From: an uncultured Bacteroidales bacterium
GTDB lineage: Bacteria; Bacteroidota; Bacteroidia; Bacteroidales; Paludibacteraceae
Direction: 5' to 3'
Assembly (NCBI GenBank): GCA_902766045.1
Contig: CACXCA010000010.1
Coordinates: 62,001 to 126,000 of the forward strand
DNA: 64,000 nucleotides
Part shown: positions 33,801 through 37,183 of the stretch, one piece after another
Numbering within the stretch: the stretch's first letter is position 1
How the letters are laid out: every line of letters starts with the position of its first letter
Position numbers and translations under genes: made by a program
Notes under the pieces: generated by a model
What the model was told of the DNA's origin: nothing
The model's input: only the letters and a program-made list of their open reading frames with translations
Databases searched by the model: none

Positions 33801-33817
33801 TCACCCTTATCCGATAA
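9872..33817 (+). CDS. Giant T9SS type B surface protein with about 91 Ig-like/PKD-like repeats
   Basis: This single uninterrupted frame of 7981 codons (about 870 kDa) is one of the longest bacterial genes. Residues 1-29 are a signal peptide ending ICNIYA. Residues 30 to about 434 are a unique N-terminal domain with a CxxC...CxxC motif at 300-328. Residues about 435-7805 are about 91 tandem domains of 70-100 residues, each with an iCxG start, an SYxW core and a tYtVtGTDxnGC end, so two conserved cysteines per domain. A PKD-type domain with WDPGDG (about 7806-7889) and a type B T9SS sorting domain (7890-7981) follow. It resembles SprB-like adhesins of gliding Bacteroidetes, so adhesion to surfaces, polysaccharide or cells is likely; no binding specificity can be read. 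An alternative start is Met10. No frameshift is seen. Confidence 0.95.
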   Translation: MKQINAANRMPKGIFITIMSIISICNIYAKNEDTPNLDFSFGNFSNWERYYAYFGPIDFADFNSSNVYANQIYKSKIDESEQVWTLKNGDGDSQMWESRTGYGRHEVHGTFSVVRTRGNDESMRNCTRALKNLPDDFNSAAIIGWPGGKEGDTEILYDYNSSNGWKRRAMAEKLLYRFRVTEKSTLLKVCYASVLFEPNTFAGAHFGDEHPIMCLNVTANNGTQTRVLPCGEYCGNASSNDNTLVSLKKTTDGGCYNTADNNNLTYKPWTTNIYDLRDFIGYEVIIEGYIHDCLLENYVCNNCGYCHPYSSDIRTGSNGVMQVRCRHCGTWRDATKRVMAGGHVSYGYLTGETMELRIDVDNCPERNRVKITVPEGFGEGNYYWHTSDGVTLLDENRQPYTNHVAYVNRAEIQDVDYICTIKGSNEECSDISIATRIAKEPIVMDFIPSNACFNNVIFTDKTHITEILQDGEMIEPDTITSWTWTYTDNNGISGTLTSYTKEDVEANPMLKNPEGTFEWTTANQGKYKMTLTVTTAKGCTMSYEKDFKVQPHPTLQLDGITNICEGETSVLQVTNYNAPNNRYVWKKCTSINNNDECVGESTVQDSIESTNSAFFSILGNDENKGFYRVEIIREEDLMEGNVKIGSTQCTYHKDFEVSTKPIPSINFINYKLNGIQKYKDICKGDTTNLEIVEETNPHILTANDLIWSNTEKGFGINVGPTDTTLYIVTANGNGCRTMDSIWVNVKPLPKLNIEGPSALCQNASATWEAQGLTSATEKQSYEWSQGSTQLGKSESITVSNTQTGFYTYTLKGTNDLGCTDSTQKQLIVRANPEPNVPTVAPICEGQNVVINVYNVDSCQWNDGPMLKVPSESSVSEVPQSSSYKLTSYIYYTDTFCVDVRNIPLTINKNPEIKIEGDSGVCKGFPITLVASDTATYPNGKPAENSYAYSWNDANTTKQATLTTTPVASTSYTITMSNGTCSVSATRPVEVYNKPEFVVTPLKARVCPGERDTFIAEEGLVDYKWFIIENNNDTTFLVPSQGMPKNQLDLIINKDIKVYARGTDANGCTNDEYAQVTVKAKPVLGEIGNDHVCEGSQITIAPTGADQGTYWWTYQYKDSLQIDTVKGLEGDALIHAPNCNGCGQVTYYVHGTKDGCEADTFKTVTINPQPKVIITGDSICKGEQTTLTASCSININSWSWTGMNKTGNSITVSPITNQTYYVVATAAAGGCPGNAEFTVVVYDRPTITIEGGNAICAGKETSLSASGASKYTWTLDKASIDTTYGGEENSTIMAKLAETTLFTVAGYNEHNCYAIKTKAVLVNPYPEIRTDAKPICQGDRVDISASGAATYKWYSETGGHSQDSIGVGTRHTHEVASNATNYTVYVIGTENNCSTEKKIEIDIKPLPEIEISGKHIYCQGETIELTASFDDDSLYQWSNGDTEKTLRTAANSSITELKMIGTDKYGCSKEVTYPIDVIALPAVSIKTPASTDICIGDSIELTAENAEEYQWYTTSLTDANKYAGDETCPTGACNTIKPAINATTKYIAEGTKETTKEYANGNNTPIAQTASCKASAEITITARPKPVVTIADVNPVCVNTSTNLTASNTEASAIIDRWEWYKNGNVITGEDKSYINTGNLSDDITTFKAVAVSNYGCQGNQEKNVTTYPLHTVEIDGNNYVCENKTIQLTATVRNADGNDVTSNARIFTWVPQGGSNAVTPEMTLANTTIFELTVTDPNGCQIQATPKNVNWIPLPRIRIEQNPEDVCAGRNEVTLTASPTNKEANGMNADGWKWLRDNNATAESTIANNITLSNLTGTTTFKVTGTDTFGCVSEPEIHVIEINDAPDLTITGVKNACLNDFIELSVSSSKNADIYWIDTECGNNGNQKATDIRRVKLEEEKAYKFKASITVDGCTTIDSLIVNVHPNPSVTVASKNGKNYVCRGGSLELVATASSTNVTYSWNMSPSQTNEATVWPTNNPTQCIVTVTDDNSCTATNNFEVSIKENPILYINEKTAGDTTICKGQTLTLTATGLEVGNTNYTWTPDGNGASFQTESIQTEKIYTVEGTDNNGCKGSAKYTIKTKPYPTFDAPDVTSCPGDISTVKATANGDVNADYYTWTWTDDNNQTAHATGSNYSEILEHTRTYSVTATKNGCTTDAKVVTATVHTRPTASISATNHVITDGKIIMCYKESDELTASGNGNYSYAWLNGNGLTSNGAIANITPTSVGTHEYNVTITDNTTSCKSTEKITAIVNEIPNVTLDGSKSICYNDEATVTATGAESYVWKIGDNTVTQQNDHQYVSRLKETTTFSVVGTSANGCKSLPTPYKVEVKDKLNIDWGTPIVCAGDAKTITISNVTSIEWKTDNKTTGSTRTLENIDETHAEYPITAYYNGCSLDTVVKIQVNSKPVITFDASNAGTATSNQNESKICIGDKIELHASASESDIKWNTGDVEPNGVKASPITTSTYTATATNKTTGCQSTASYKIIVNPRPVIKINNELAGESKKCKDDPINLEATGLNTATGYVWYSKSDNQNYTTFTPTSANSHSTTATSNVYYKVTGTDENGCSAEATHAITVNEKPNIDLQFSETCAGENNTISLNERTPNTQYSWSWANASNPTQPIGSLSNATSVTHNFSEDRIYTINAKSNANCLAETTYTIPVKPLPKFTVTPDKTICHGVPATLEAEPIGQASYSYVWKKKDAILNADGSRSITDSPETTTLYTVKVTGGGCSKDASVTVTVNPLPNVAIIQEGAACVGNTVKLKPTIINETTTDNYTFTWYDQPAENQERPSIGTNDYSMAITYSTAPTTTLYLVASNKTTLCSKQITKSVDKTNKPKIEALGDLIRCNNNIEGTIRLSGAEQYKWTSEDDKEGSSLTEILTEDKTYSIHATSGACYTDTTIPVKVNPLPTVAIKGDKGNYNDTTICLHSNATLTAETNSQNPTYSWNTNEETRNIKVTAETRNAQTYTVTVTDGSTQCKNKGSFVVNVYPQSNVQIEGLSEICTNDKTTLTANANYQSYQWSYINAVSDTTPIANGNGKTLTYDLNETKTFILNVVDQNGCKNNASKTVNAKPLPTIAYNTPIVCHGKKPVISVDRSRSVADYYVWPDNSQNNTSWTSADALTSEREFTFKAYLNGCPSKDSTIKIAPKALPNIVLKDSVGNALENNGNSEVCLNNNKFVIEAEDNKTNTTNWSWNIDQNGGNSREVHPTVQTTYQITAENDNHCTASTSYTVKVNTPTPIIISGVNKICENDSTTLTAEGGSNYSWSFTPSIDASNLSYSADASSVTIKNCTETFVATVKGKDGKSCSSESEGYTVIVNKKPELTITPGPDNRKVCVQSPLRLSASGGSNVSIQWENGEPGHLDYTYIPTEAEVGSKKIKVTGTSTDNCTTVDSIYVTVNALPVINITGADICQGNDTTLKAESNESASFHWLGYNEQENPITINKQGRYTVEATNNNGCKNTATYDVTAYSLPSVSIVRRGIDFTDDKTVCAGSVLQLEAIGSASTFEWYTGETRLNSTGDSGQFISPTISNDQAFTVIAKETHQTGGTTLTCINTEKYEAKKAIVPSFTITADNVCKGKSSRATITNPNASGITYVWSWNDDETQNGGTYHEEPSLNEKIEYTVVGTLGHCTATKTGYADIWNLPSLSTISTNPAGTEMCLTGSETKELSVTATATNENGTITDISWSSNRDAKSIGTPQNGATGLSVSSAVVISPTQTGKRTYTVSAQDNHQCKNSTDIEINVNDIPAITVLGDRNVCPNTTASLTVQGTYSVKWYKKDGVTPIKEINDGSAFTPTITKDTSFVVEINDGTCSNKQSVDITTKKTPTIQFKGESSVCIGSTAEITLVGNSGGKNYLKQENGSYSTTSQTSLSLMPKAIGETTYNIRLVSAEGCETDTFIKITAKALPEIKINNQKNGSSEICFKDTTILTASGAGDNGSYVWNNRTTSSENEVFPLTTTIYYVVGTNTETQCKDTAWHTVNIKDLPKVEIASEEKVCVDSTVTLSIKDYKSEYTYTWSNDSWANNKTGESVTATIADGANKFTVICDDNSSLHCKGKAEKTITSKPNPEISITGNKQVCQNDYVTLTASSSLPSSTYLWKEGNDSISVLSSITQKVDEAHTYHVTVEKNGCTETKSVTTSFFNLPDVKADITNDVNDDNFICVKSQAELSATVTSGTTPYTYSWTSNYIDSDNKNKENPITMELTNTNVQYDFIVEVTDKNQCKGVNTVTVYIRPNPTIKINGDLNACEGQEATIWASGAGENGSYKWSTNETTDTIHPVITADAIFTVTGTDNYLCSGTSKEYTIYKKPNPTLYFSGKREVCLNSSTAITVSGAGADGNNYTWTNKSGDSAFEETNGTFQSLSPTTTSEYNIHATMNGCTTDSVIKITVNELPEIKIIGVKGNTTYNDGVAYICIDESIQLKENQNDDWNYLWSTNKTDNSIEVAPSSSTTYSLRVTDKNTQCSATDNFTVNVKERPIVDLETSPAICKGDKVHIEAKAKEGYPAPKKYSWNGGPEGENATFEETLSDPSKVYQLTTQYTEDGITCTYTTETTVETKAKPNFTLSGTEDICTGDLITLEARAEEGTSVDYYLWPDNNENTLTRWSTESKNLTNQTSVTYTVKGTNKYASGSDVLNCTHEESVEIAIHSRPELKIDGPAFICKNESSELTVRDTVGNIIANDDFRWSTGETGTAITVPAPTETVTYSVTATLKYNDTEGCDATASFLLYGKDNPNFDIIGKTSYCDGTNASLSIAGTTNIKTIQWFNVVGEDSTLIGTGTSISPKVERDMIIAVRVVNSDDCVAEKSIPITWIANPELHIDRPNKVCEGATANIIVSGANSWSWDHTSKTVSTLNEIINESTTFTVHGTTNGCTTDSTFTIGTYDMPEISITADKPIQNKQTEICYKESITLTATGAKTYIWENMADGANATITKSPSDDITYIVEGTDENGCKNKETIKVIVNPLPQFTVPASTRVCEGLTTKIKASDKTLSYDWGNGYGTKNYQYTTPAVTNDITYTVTAKNKKGCVSDIVTYDLVKKYNPDLIIAGDNKVCYNTSTTLSVSDAADEFSSYQTTYVWENNESNLGSTFTTNEITKKTTFTVKGTKEGCTAIKTWEIDTFNLPNILINNGDEYAIACSNSSVTLEASNGESYKWDNKPGEADVTYSVRPTVDGEVHTLWGKDRNGCVNTDDIKVNIQYRPNFRISGNNKVCEGSSTTLTAASNDPTSTYTYEWKDKFGNTIGKSAGTNKRKFTITSDTTVYVTATDQTDLHCDTTISYEIKVKSKPIITTIKATDKVCKMDFATIIVGGDADSYQWKYRGAIVSETNRLYHVINRDNNTFTVTATKDGCTAKTTYDVIGVPIPEVTLENAIICYGDKVKLEANEGLDSYQWDNLTTQTAIVTTDMTNTLEVDPKITTQYRVIGGKIIDTDGNQCKDTAIATVTVNSLPQIVLNNDKNACEEGTVEISATDKSLVYSWENHGESYESLFSHEYTMGNYPEASEFVIYAKTQEGCIDSSIVSINTKPRPTLDITFDSAVCYGKTATMSGLNPLVRYTWKSDEETLSTSSSYTTQAITDAIVNFNVTGIMDGCSTDSLFSIKTRDLPTIKIEGSPSITICRDNTIDLNVENPTKDWSYKWDNNAYTLNDTIYHVYPIKETTYKLFGKDTFGCENKDEITVSLQELPTFHIIGVEAICVNGEASLHADNDNLRYVWLNSQNDTIGTTIGNDALSIKITQDTMLTVHGYTNDNLACEESATHTIKANPYPVISVVKADEAVCYNTQAYIEVKTDIDATFLWDNNKTERYIQEIITKNKTKFHVKAISTDETHCTSDTTITVGMYKLPVIVTKDTVICYGDTARLLATSKSKNVTFRWYDADENGEYFTTPTLTSPTTYIVKGTDKNGCVGENKAIVSINSLPQFKLSSNSPVCRGDEVSIQADDNTLSYVWEDNKDGVYTTDSEYKHAVGQDTTFIVWAKDNNKCQSKKEISVKVKEYPVLSLRMDIDTVCYGESRTIYVTGANNGYVWSDGSTNNYLKLDNVTERTEIYVEGTTNNCTSRIDTAIKVWALPSIKIEDVTPICLYQSTELTATGGASGNYKWSTGETTDNIIVTPSKSGITTYSVNGTDIHGCKGNDEIDVTVRALPKVSIDGEEYICRGQEVSLKTNSITNATYEWHTNGEVIEGATTRKLKAKIEDDAQTFWVIVKDAYSCVDSASYEVKAKDYPILSHKTNTGRDSVCYDGTILIYVSGAESYKWEDGSEDNSFAATLTKPTTFHVEGTTNGCTTPYTITIDTLQLPIFSITAKDAICLNDNVELTAGENLVEGRIGTLDYKWRHNGETTPSITESPLTDKTYSVTGTDEYGCKSIAEHTVIVNQLPTDLKVSGPNAICKNEEVTLTASSATAVRYDWITDENGSDTIWYDTDEIKAVIESDTTFFVVATDHNACQYTTKYDVTKIDHPTLDYTYKEEVCYGSKSTISVKGATSYLWTNDNATKNYRTDVITQDTTFTVVGTSNGCKTTLDLPIKVLSLPTISIETFNADDNTSSSEICKGQGRIKLNAKGGISGKYTWSTKEKKDHIIVSPSNTTVYSVVGEDKNGCQNSADTIITVHPLPIVTIEGINESCAGDSFELVAKTTDDFEITKYEWTGYDDYKDKDTLKAFVTSNQTFYVKVTDIHNCYNSASHNVNSKEYPKLILDAPAYVCYGNSAIVSVKGASTYKWVSDKEITQRSFVDVPEKDTTYIVQGTSNGCTSIDSIKVIVKELPEIKIESENNINSICLNDSIILKGQGGISYTWNTGATNNQIVVHPLVDTKYTVTGKDNYGCTNNAEFTVSINALPSFEIKGQELVCEGDVDTLWIDGDPATYTWVSHADVVTDTLKQAIDKDQLFKVKAVNENNCISFQTKTVKMKKYPTININAPSAVCDGTTATLTATGAATYKWEDERTDNSITDTITETKTYTVYGTTNGCTSQASATVKKWDLPNVKISGANNEICFGQTTFMQASGADSYIWSNGSTQTGISVSPTTTTEYYLIGKSVNNCESRDTFTITVNPLPVVTIQGNTTICEGKSTELIAQGAKTYVWSPTTETTDTIRPIISSTQIFTVIGTDENGCSSSATKQIKKKDNPKLTYNAPSTICKGKMASIIVLGANGYTWETGETGNTLNVMPEEPTTYKVIGNTDGCLDSLFISINIWELPDVTISGTDKICINQPVTLTAQGASSYIWSTGLQTDILTTTPLSTTTYSVTGTDANGCENTVKHTVTVNPLPDFNIEGDNAVCEGMQANLTAVSNTGESYDYIWTWSENGESRSINDNTVSADIYKNTTFTVEAKDQNLCSNSITKTIYSKAYPTISFAAPTDVCQGEGINITAFGANEYEWSTGSTTSQMSDVQQTAGVATYNVKGTTDECSTNASVSVNIKERPQVFIDGETVICSGESVSLKAYGAKYYEWSNGISQESIQAYPTIDAKYTVKGTNEIGCSDTTSIIVTVNPKPAFDIISDDEICVDHDLTMIASGDAKTYYWGYGDKNYDDNISFNNSEVIVPISRPTYIFVKGVDNNGCVNEKFKQIKTIAPPSIFYTGETDVCLGSNVHLVAQGGDSYIWTLNNKNIAGSTLTFEPKGNTSLSLTGTLGMCTATINIEVTTKNVPELEIIGKTSICKGESTTLMASGAASYIWNNGETSRSITNVLKNSTTFTVVGTGYNGCSSVKSTTVKVNPLPNVRLHLDYKKGCPEVGTDIKLSATGAENYIWHCTPKDNQIEKMQGKNVEATIFDDISISVIGTDDIGCTGFDTIQIKAEEFKPTLYQVTPRVIEDKNPVISMDGQYPETSNWTWDPGDGSNEIFGRNVVYRYPETYGDSFLVKVVAVDKDGCSYKGETTVYVWKDFWAPNAFTPNGDDLNSTFRFVGTEFITSMHFIIYNRLGTIVFEGNSKFDEWDGYDLNGNKCPEGVYGYVVTYKSDFLSIHKSGEKKGSVTLIR
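10769..10855 (+). other. Zinc-ribbon-like four-cysteine motif inside the giant protein
   Basis: Codons 300-328 encode CNNCGYC, then 18 residues, then CRHC. The outer pairs are spaced as in zinc ribbons (CxxC-x21-CxxC), with an extra Cys306 and His307/His327 nearby. The motif lies in the N-terminal domain before the Ig-like array. Metal binding is an inference; the cysteines could also form disulfides in this exported protein. Confidence 0.6.
11174..33286 (+). repeat. Tandem Ig-like domain array with a three-domain period
   Basis: By eye I count 91 opening-cysteine motifs of the kind ICxGxxxxLxA. Domains average about 81 residues and are diverged rather than identical. They fall into three classes repeating in order. 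A has VCYG-type openings, a GA.SYxW core and an NGCTT-like second cysteine. B has ICLN/ICxGxxxxLTA and ends GTDxxGC followed by LPxxxI. C has ICxGxxxxLxA and ends with longer ATDxxxC plus a charged VKxKxYP linker. In the better-conserved C-terminal half, A domains open near 26.5, 27.2, 27.9, 28.6, 29.3, 30.0, 30.65, 31.3, 31.97 and 32.6 kb, a period of about 0.65-0.72 kb. Confidence 0.85.
33539..33817 (+). other. Type B T9SS C-terminal sorting domain of the giant protein
   Basis: Residues 7890-7981 begin WAPNAFTPNGDDLNSTFR and contain FIIYNRLGTIVFE, DEWDGYDLNGNKCPEGVYGYVV and end GSVTLIR. This is the gliding-motility-associated C-terminal domain (CHU_C, type B), which directs substrates through the type IX secretion system. 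Confidence 0.95.
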
Positions 33818-33878
33818 ATTCTGACGAGACAACCAACACTATCATTGCTATTGTTTAATAACCGATATTAATTTTCAG

Positions 33879-33911
33879 AAACGAGGTGCACTCCAAGAGT
33901 GCGTCTCGTTT
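33879..33911. repeat. 15-bp hairpin between the giant gene and mutS2, possible terminator or dispersed repeat
   Basis: AAACGAGGTGCACTC pairs with GAGTGCGTCTCGTTT over 15 bp with two G-U wobbles and a CAA loop. It is followed by CCTT and not a long U-tract. The right arm shares TGCGTCTC with a second hairpin at 38803-38828, and both are followed by a TTCCTT-like sequence. It may terminate the adhesin transcript or be a copy of a short dispersed palindromic element. Confidence 0.65.
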
Positions 33912-33927
33912 CCTTAAATATAAGAAG

Positions 33928-36375
33928 ATGATTTATCCAGCCAATTTTGAATCCAAAACAGGATTTAACAAAATACGAAAAATATTACATAACAAAACGC
34001 TATCCTCTTTGGGAGATGAATGGATAGACAACCTCACTTTTCAAAACAATTATAACAAAATCATTGAAGACCTGAATCAAACAAACGAGTTTGTGACAAT
34101 ATTAGAAAATGCTGAAGATTTTCCACAAGATGCCTTCTATGATGTTAGAGAGTGTCTTCAAAAAATAGCGGTTGAAGGTACATTCATTGAAGAATCTGAT
34201 CTTTTCGATATCCGTCGTTCGCTTGAAACAATCGGCCTCATCAACACCTTCTTCGCCCAAAAAGAAGAGAGTGAATTCTATTATCTCAAAGAATTATCCA
34301 AAGACATCTTCACATTCCCTGATCTCATTCGGGCAATCGACAAGATATTAGATAAATTCGGCAGAATAAAAGATAATGCGTCCCCCGAACTCAACAACAT
34401 AAGACGAGAAATATTTATTTCCCAAAGCAGCATTTCCAAAACTGTATCTGCTATTCTTCGTCAGGCTCAAACGGATGGTTATATTGATGCTGACACCAAA
34501 CCAGCCATTCGCGACGGACGTCTTGTCATACCTGTCAATCCCGCCTACAAAAGAAGAATCAGAGGCATTGTACATGACGAATCGGCAACAGGAAAGACCG
34601 TATTCATTGAACCTGAAGCAGCTGTAGAAATCAACAATAAGATTAAAAACCTAATGGCGGAAGAACGCCGAGAAATCATTAAAATATTAACCGCCATCAG
34701 TAACGAGCTTCGTCCACGGATCCCAGAAATGCTCGACTCATACGATTACCTTGGTCATATTGATTTCATACGGGCCAAAGCTCTTTTCGCCATCGAAACA
34801 GAATCGGTGCTGCCTAAAATAACCAATGATACAATCATCGATTGGAGTGAAGCCAAACATCCTATACTCTATTTGTCGCATAAGGAGAACGGGAAGGAAG
34901 TGGTTCCTCTATCAATTGAACTGAATAAAGAAAGAAGAATTCTATTAATCTCAGGTCCCAATGCAGGAGGAAAATCAGTATGTCTTAAAACAGTTGGACT
35001 ACTACAATACATGATGCAATGTGGTTTATTAGTTCCCCTTCATCCTAGCAGTATCATGGGTATTTTCAATACGATACTTATCGATATTGGAGACGAGCAA
35101 TCCATTGAAAACGATTTAAGTACATATAGTTCGCACCTAACAAACATGAAACAGTTTGTCAAGTATTGCGATGAAAAGTCCATTTTACTAATTGATGAAT
35201 TCGGAAGTGGTACAGAACCTAAGATTGGCGGGGCTATAGCAGAAGCTCTACTCCATCACTTCAACCAGAAAAAAACTTTCGGAGTCATCACCACACATTA
35301 CACCAATCTGAAAAACTATGCAACAGAAACAGAGGGTATCATCAATGGTGCCATGCTGTACGACCGACATGAAATGAAGCCGCTCTTCCGTCTTGAGATA
35401 GGCAATCCTGGGAGTTCCTTTGCCATTGAGATTGCCAGAAAGATAGGATTACCAGAAAGTGTGATTCAGGAAGCGATTGACAAGGTAGGTACCGATTATG
35501 TCAACTTAGACAAGTACCTGCAAGACATCGTTCGAGATAAACGATACTGGGAAGGGAAACGGCAGACTATCCGTCAGAAAGAGAAGAAAATAGAAGAGTT
35601 GACAGAGAAATATGAACATGAACTACAAGCTCTATCTTCACAACGAAAAGAGATCATGCATGAAGCAAAACAAGAATCGAAAAGGCTCTTGGAACAAGCA
35701 AACTCTGTCATTGAAAACACTATCCGAAAAATAAAAGAAGCGCAAGCTGATAAAGAAAAGACAAAAGAGGCTCGGAAAGAATTGGAAGACTACAAGTCTC
35801 AATCGAAAAACGAAGAGAGCCAAAAACATGCCATTGACAAAAAGTTAGAACAGATAAAACAAAAAGAAAAAAAGAAGAAAGCAGAACCGACAAAAAAGGA
35901 AGAGATACCATTATCTGTTGGGGCAAATGTTCGAATAAAAGGGCAAAAAGCATATGGTACACTCCTTGAATTAAAAGGTGACAATGCCACAGTAGCGTTT
36001 GGTATGATGAAAGCCTCGGTTAAAGCTAACACATTAGAGATTGTCAGCAATAACCAAATCAAAAAGGATAATTCAAAGAATAGTTTTATATCCGAACAAA
36101 CGACAAAGGATATCCACCAACGAAACCTCAAATTCAAACGAGAGATAGATGTCCGTGGCATGAGAGGTGACGAAGCACTTCAAGCTATCACCTACTTCAT
36201 AGATGACGCAATTTTATTAAATGTAGATCAAGTAAGAATTCTGCATGGAACAGGTGCAGGAATCTTAAGACAACTCATTAGAGATTATCTAAAAACCGTT
36301 CCATCTGTCATTTCAGCCACAGATGAACATATAGAATTTGGAGGAGCTGGTATTACTGTAGTAAAATTGCAATAA
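33928..36375 (+). CDS. mutS2: MutS2 family ATPase/endonuclease with Smr domain
   Basis: The 815-residue cytoplasmic protein belongs to MutS2, which limits homologous recombination and, in some bacteria, rescues collided ribosomes. The core region carries Walker A SGPNAGGKS and Walker B ILLIDEFGSGTEP with the following ITTHYTNLK switch. A long charged coiled coil (about residues 530-670) follows, then a KOW-like strand (VGANVRIKGQKAYGTLLELKG). The C-terminal Smr nuclease domain contains EIDVRGMRGDEALQ and ILHGTGAGILR. The start MIYPANFESKTGFNKIR at 33928 matches the family; the longer in-frame start at 33886 would run through the hairpin and was rejected. It is not functionally related to the upstream adhesin. 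Confidence 0.95.
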   Translation: MIYPANFESKTGFNKIRKILHNKTLSSLGDEWIDNLTFQNNYNKIIEDLNQTNEFVTILENAEDFPQDAFYDVRECLQKIAVEGTFIEESDLFDIRRSLETIGLINTFFAQKEESEFYYLKELSKDIFTFPDLIRAIDKILDKFGRIKDNASPELNNIRREIFISQSSISKTVSAILRQAQTDGYIDADTKPAIRDGRLVIPVNPAYKRRIRGIVHDESATGKTVFIEPEAAVEINNKIKNLMAEERREIIKILTAISNELRPRIPEMLDSYDYLGHIDFIRAKALFAIETESVLPKITNDTIIDWSEAKHPILYLSHKENGKEVVPLSIELNKERRILLISGPNAGGKSVCLKTVGLLQYMMQCGLLVPLHPSSIMGIFNTILIDIGDEQSIENDLSTYSSHLTNMKQFVKYCDEKSILLIDEFGSGTEPKIGGAIAEALLHHFNQKKTFGVITTHYTNLKNYATETEGIINGAMLYDRHEMKPLFRLEIGNPGSSFAIEIARKIGLPESVIQEAIDKVGTDYVNLDKYLQDIVRDKRYWEGKRQTIRQKEKKIEELTEKYEHELQALSSQRKEIMHEAKQESKRLLEQANSVIENTIRKIKEAQADKEKTKEARKELEDYKSQSKNEESQKHAIDKKLEQIKQKEKKKKAEPTKKEEIPLSVGANVRIKGQKAYGTLLELKGDNATVAFGMMKASVKANTLEIVSNNQIKKDNSKNSFISEQTTKDIHQRNLKFKREIDVRGMRGDEALQAITYFIDDAILLNVDQVRILHGTGAGILRQLIRDYLKTVPSVISATDEHIEFGGAGITVVKLQ

Positions 36376-36402
36376 ATAATTTTTTTTTTCATAATTTTTC
36401 CG

Positions 36403-36410
36403 CACCTTTG
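36403..36410 (+). promoter_or_regulatory. Possible -7 element for the barrel/flotillin pair
   Basis: CACCTTTG followed by CATA resembles the TAnnTTTG element with the first two bases changed. It lies 27 bases upstream of the ATG at 36437, and a T-run sits about 19 bases further upstream at the -33 position. Confidence 0.35.
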
Positions 36411-36436
36411 CATATAGGATATAACAATTAACAAAA

Positions 36437-37165
36437 ATGAAAAAAATATATTTATTTCTAACATGCTGTTTTATATTTTCGGTATTTCAAATATCTGCAC
36501 AATACGACGGATATAGGAAACCAGTAAGAATTGGTTTTGATGCCGCCATGGGATTTGCCAACCAATGGGGAAATGCGTATGATGCATACGGAAAGACTGG
36601 ACTTTTTTGTGGAGCTGTTGGAATAGATGTAGATATCAATTTCAAGGAAAGATCATTTATAGAGATTGGAACCAATTTCAAACGTAAAGGATGTAGAATC
36701 GAAGGACATGAATGGATAGACAATGTCATCTCCAACGGAGGACCATTCGAGTTACGTACAAAAGATAAGACAGTAGCCAACCTGCTTTACATTCAGATAC
36801 CCATTCTGTACGGCGTTGAATTACCGATTGAGAACAACGTAGCATGGAAATTCATGGTGGGTCCCTATTTCTCTATCGGTGTTGCAGGCGATCGAAGAAA
36901 CACGTTTAAACACATTTACGAAGGAAGATTGGAAACAGTCAGTTCGTTCTCCGATGATCACGACTACGGCTACAGAAGATTTGACTTTGGTTCTAAAATA
37001 TCAACTGGAGTTGAAGTGGGAAAAGTCTCCTATCTTGTTTCTTATGAATTAGGCTTGGTTAATACAATCAAGCAAGGAAGATTATGGGATACAGATGTTC
37101 GTGGAGATTTCGATTACAAAGCAAGAAATAATGGAATATTATTTATTATATCATTCAGATTTTAA
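36437..37165 (+). CDS. Outer-membrane beta-barrel protein (PorT/OMP_b-brl-like)
   Basis: The 242-residue protein has a signal peptide (IYLFLTCCFIFSVFQISA) followed by QYDGYRKPVRIGFDAAMGFANQWG. It alternates amphipathic strands with turns and ends in an aromatic residue after a strand (NGILFIISFRF), as expected for an outer-membrane barrel of about eight to ten strands. It looks like the common small barrels of Bacteroidetes (PF13568-type). No specific function can be given. The SPFH protein gene starts 18 bases downstream on the same strand, so the two are probably co-transcribed. Confidence 0.75.
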   Translation: MKKIYLFLTCCFIFSVFQISAQYDGYRKPVRIGFDAAMGFANQWGNAYDAYGKTGLFCGAVGIDVDINFKERSFIEIGTNFKRKGCRIEGHEWIDNVISNGGPFELRTKDKTVANLLYIQIPILYGVELPIENNVAWKFMVGPYFSIGVAGDRRNTFKHIYEGRLETVSSFSDDHDYGYRRFDFGSKISTGVEVGKVSYLVSYELGLVNTIKQGRLWDTDVRGDFDYKARNNGILFIISFRF

Positions 37166-37183
37166 AACTAAAACTAATATTTT

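Noticed and set aside
33886..33927. Longer N-terminus for MutS2
   Set aside because: The extra 14 codons run through the hairpin and do not match the family start MIYPANFE-like.
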